From an uncultured Clostridia bacterium (GTDB lineage Bacteria; Bacillota; Clostridia; Christensenellales; Aristaeellaceae): 5,821 nt of DNA. The position numbers and the translations under genes are program-made. The notes under the pieces are model-generated. The model was given only the letters and a program-made list of their open reading frames with translations, did not search any database and had not been told where the DNA came from. Shown piece after piece: positions 5,204 through 5,821 of this stretch (the stretch's first letter is position 1; each line of letters starts with the position of its first letter). The DNA lies in assembly GCA_934615145.1 (NCBI GenBank), contig CAKTTM010000122.1, positions 1-5,821 of the forward strand, in the 5' to 3' direction.

Positions 5204-5821
5204 TTAACCAATGATCATCCTGCCGCAGTTCTCGCACTCCACCGTCTTGCCGCTTCTGATGCTGTGCAACACCGAGGACGGGAAGGACATGTTGCAGCCG
5301 CCGCACTGACCGTTTTGCAGCTTGGCCATGGGCGGCACAGCGTGCTGTTTGATGCTTCTGTACTTCTCCAGGTACTGGGGCTCGATGCCCTTTTGCTTGT
5401 CCTTGGCGATGGCGCGTAGGCGCTCGATATCGGCCAGGCTATCCTTGTACTCAGCGTCATACTCGTCGCGCAGGGGGATAAACTCCTCCTTGGCGCTGAC
5501 CAAGCGGGCCTTGACATCGCGCTGCCTGCGATCACGATCGGCGGCGTTCTTGCGGATACGCCGCGTCTCCTGATCATAGTCATTCAGCCGGGCGGACAAT
5601 TTCTGCGCCTCGTCGATATAGACGCGCACATCTTCACTGCCCTCTGCCGGTTCATCCTGGATGCGGCCCTGCAGCTGCTTGACCTGATCCTCCGTGGCGT
5701 CAATGGCGTCCCTGAGGGCGTCAATGCGATCCACCATGGCGATGATCTCGTCCTGTATCTCTTTCAGGCTGTTTTGCAACTCCTGATACGAGTCGCGCAG
5801 CTTGACAAGCTTCTGTCGCTT
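5204..5821 (-). CDS. Coiled-coil C4-type zinc-ribbon protein (5' end beyond the window)
   Basis: The frame is open to the right edge, showing 205 residues; family members are usually about 230-250, so perhaps 30-40 N-terminal residues are missing. Visible residues 1 to about 140 are charged, heptad-like sequence (many Glu, Arg, Lys, Asp, with spaced Leu/Ile) typical of a long antiparallel coiled coil. The C-terminus forms a zinc ribbon with Cys pairs at visible residues 173/176 (CGGC) and 196/199 (CENC). This is the DUF164/CdsZ-like C4 zinc-ribbon family, widespread in bacteria and implicated in nucleic-acid or protein binding in a few species; its role here is unknown. A TTG at 5779 could serve as a start, but coding-like sequence continues upstream of it, so I treat the gene as truncated by the window. 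It lies directly upstream of rnpB. Confidence 0.88.
   Translation of the reverse strand, partial: KRQKLVKLRDSYQELQNSLKEIQDEIIAMVDRIDALRDAIDATEDQVKQLQGRIQDEPAEGSEDVRVYIDEAQKLSARLNDYDQETRRIRKNAADRDRRQRDVKARLVSAKEEFIPLRDEYDAEYKDSLADIERLRAIAKDKQKGIEPQYLEKYRSIKQHAVPPMAKLQNGQCGGCNMSFPSSVLHSIRSGKTVECENCGRMIIG

Noticed and set aside
4870..5419. Open frames on the plus strand across 4870-5214 and 4904-5419
   Set aside because: They are antisense to RNase P RNA and the zinc-ribbon gene; conserved RNA blocks and helices explain the sequence.
1..5821. CRISPR array, insertion sequence, toxin-antitoxin pair, tRNA gene or prophage attachment site
   Set aside because: I found no regularly spaced repeats, transposase motifs, small paired frames or tRNA cloverleaf; every stretch over about 150 bases is accounted for by a gene.

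Overview
The window looks like a chromosomal housekeeping segment from a GC-rich member of the Firmicutes, most likely in the Clostridia. Three things point there. The order tilS-hpt-ftsH is a classic Firmicutes arrangement. A near-perfect CtsR heat-shock operator sits in front of hsp20, and CtsR is a Firmicutes repressor. The RNase P RNA has the class A (ancestral) fold, which Clostridia keep and Bacillus/Lactobacillus lack. A finer placement cannot be read from this sequence alone.

Positions 1-3414 (minus strand) carry the tilS-hpt-ftsH cluster, transcribed right to left. tilS makes the tRNA-Ile lysidine modification, hpt salvages hypoxanthine and guanine, and ftsH encodes the membrane AAA+ zinc protease. 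ftsH runs off the left edge, so the end of its protease domain is missing. tilS and hpt overlap by about 65 bases. ftsH follows hpt after 125 bases and has its own candidate promoter, a strong Shine-Dalgarno sequence and a TTG start.

Positions 3415-3562 form a compact divergent control region. To the left, the tilS promoter places its -10 box so close to the ATG that the mRNA should be leaderless. To the right, the hsp20 promoter has consensus-like -35 and -10 boxes, with a CtsR box lying over the -35 and a small hairpin at the predicted mRNA 5' end.

Positions 3563-4863 (plus strand) carry two single-gene units: hsp20 (small heat-shock chaperone) ending in a strong terminator, then a rhomboid-fold membrane protein with no recognisable protease catalytic pair, with its own promoter and terminator.

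Positions 4870-5821 (minus strand) carry the RNase P RNA gene rnpB, immediately downstream of a coiled-coil C4 zinc-ribbon protein whose N-terminus lies beyond the right edge. rnpB and the rhomboid-like gene converge on the hairpin at 4833-4863.

I see no mobile element, CRISPR array, toxin-antitoxin pair or defence locus. The genes are ordinary; the interest lies in the regulation (CtsR over hsp20, leaderless tilS), the tilS/hpt overlap, the inactive-looking rhomboid and the L15 loop of rnpB.
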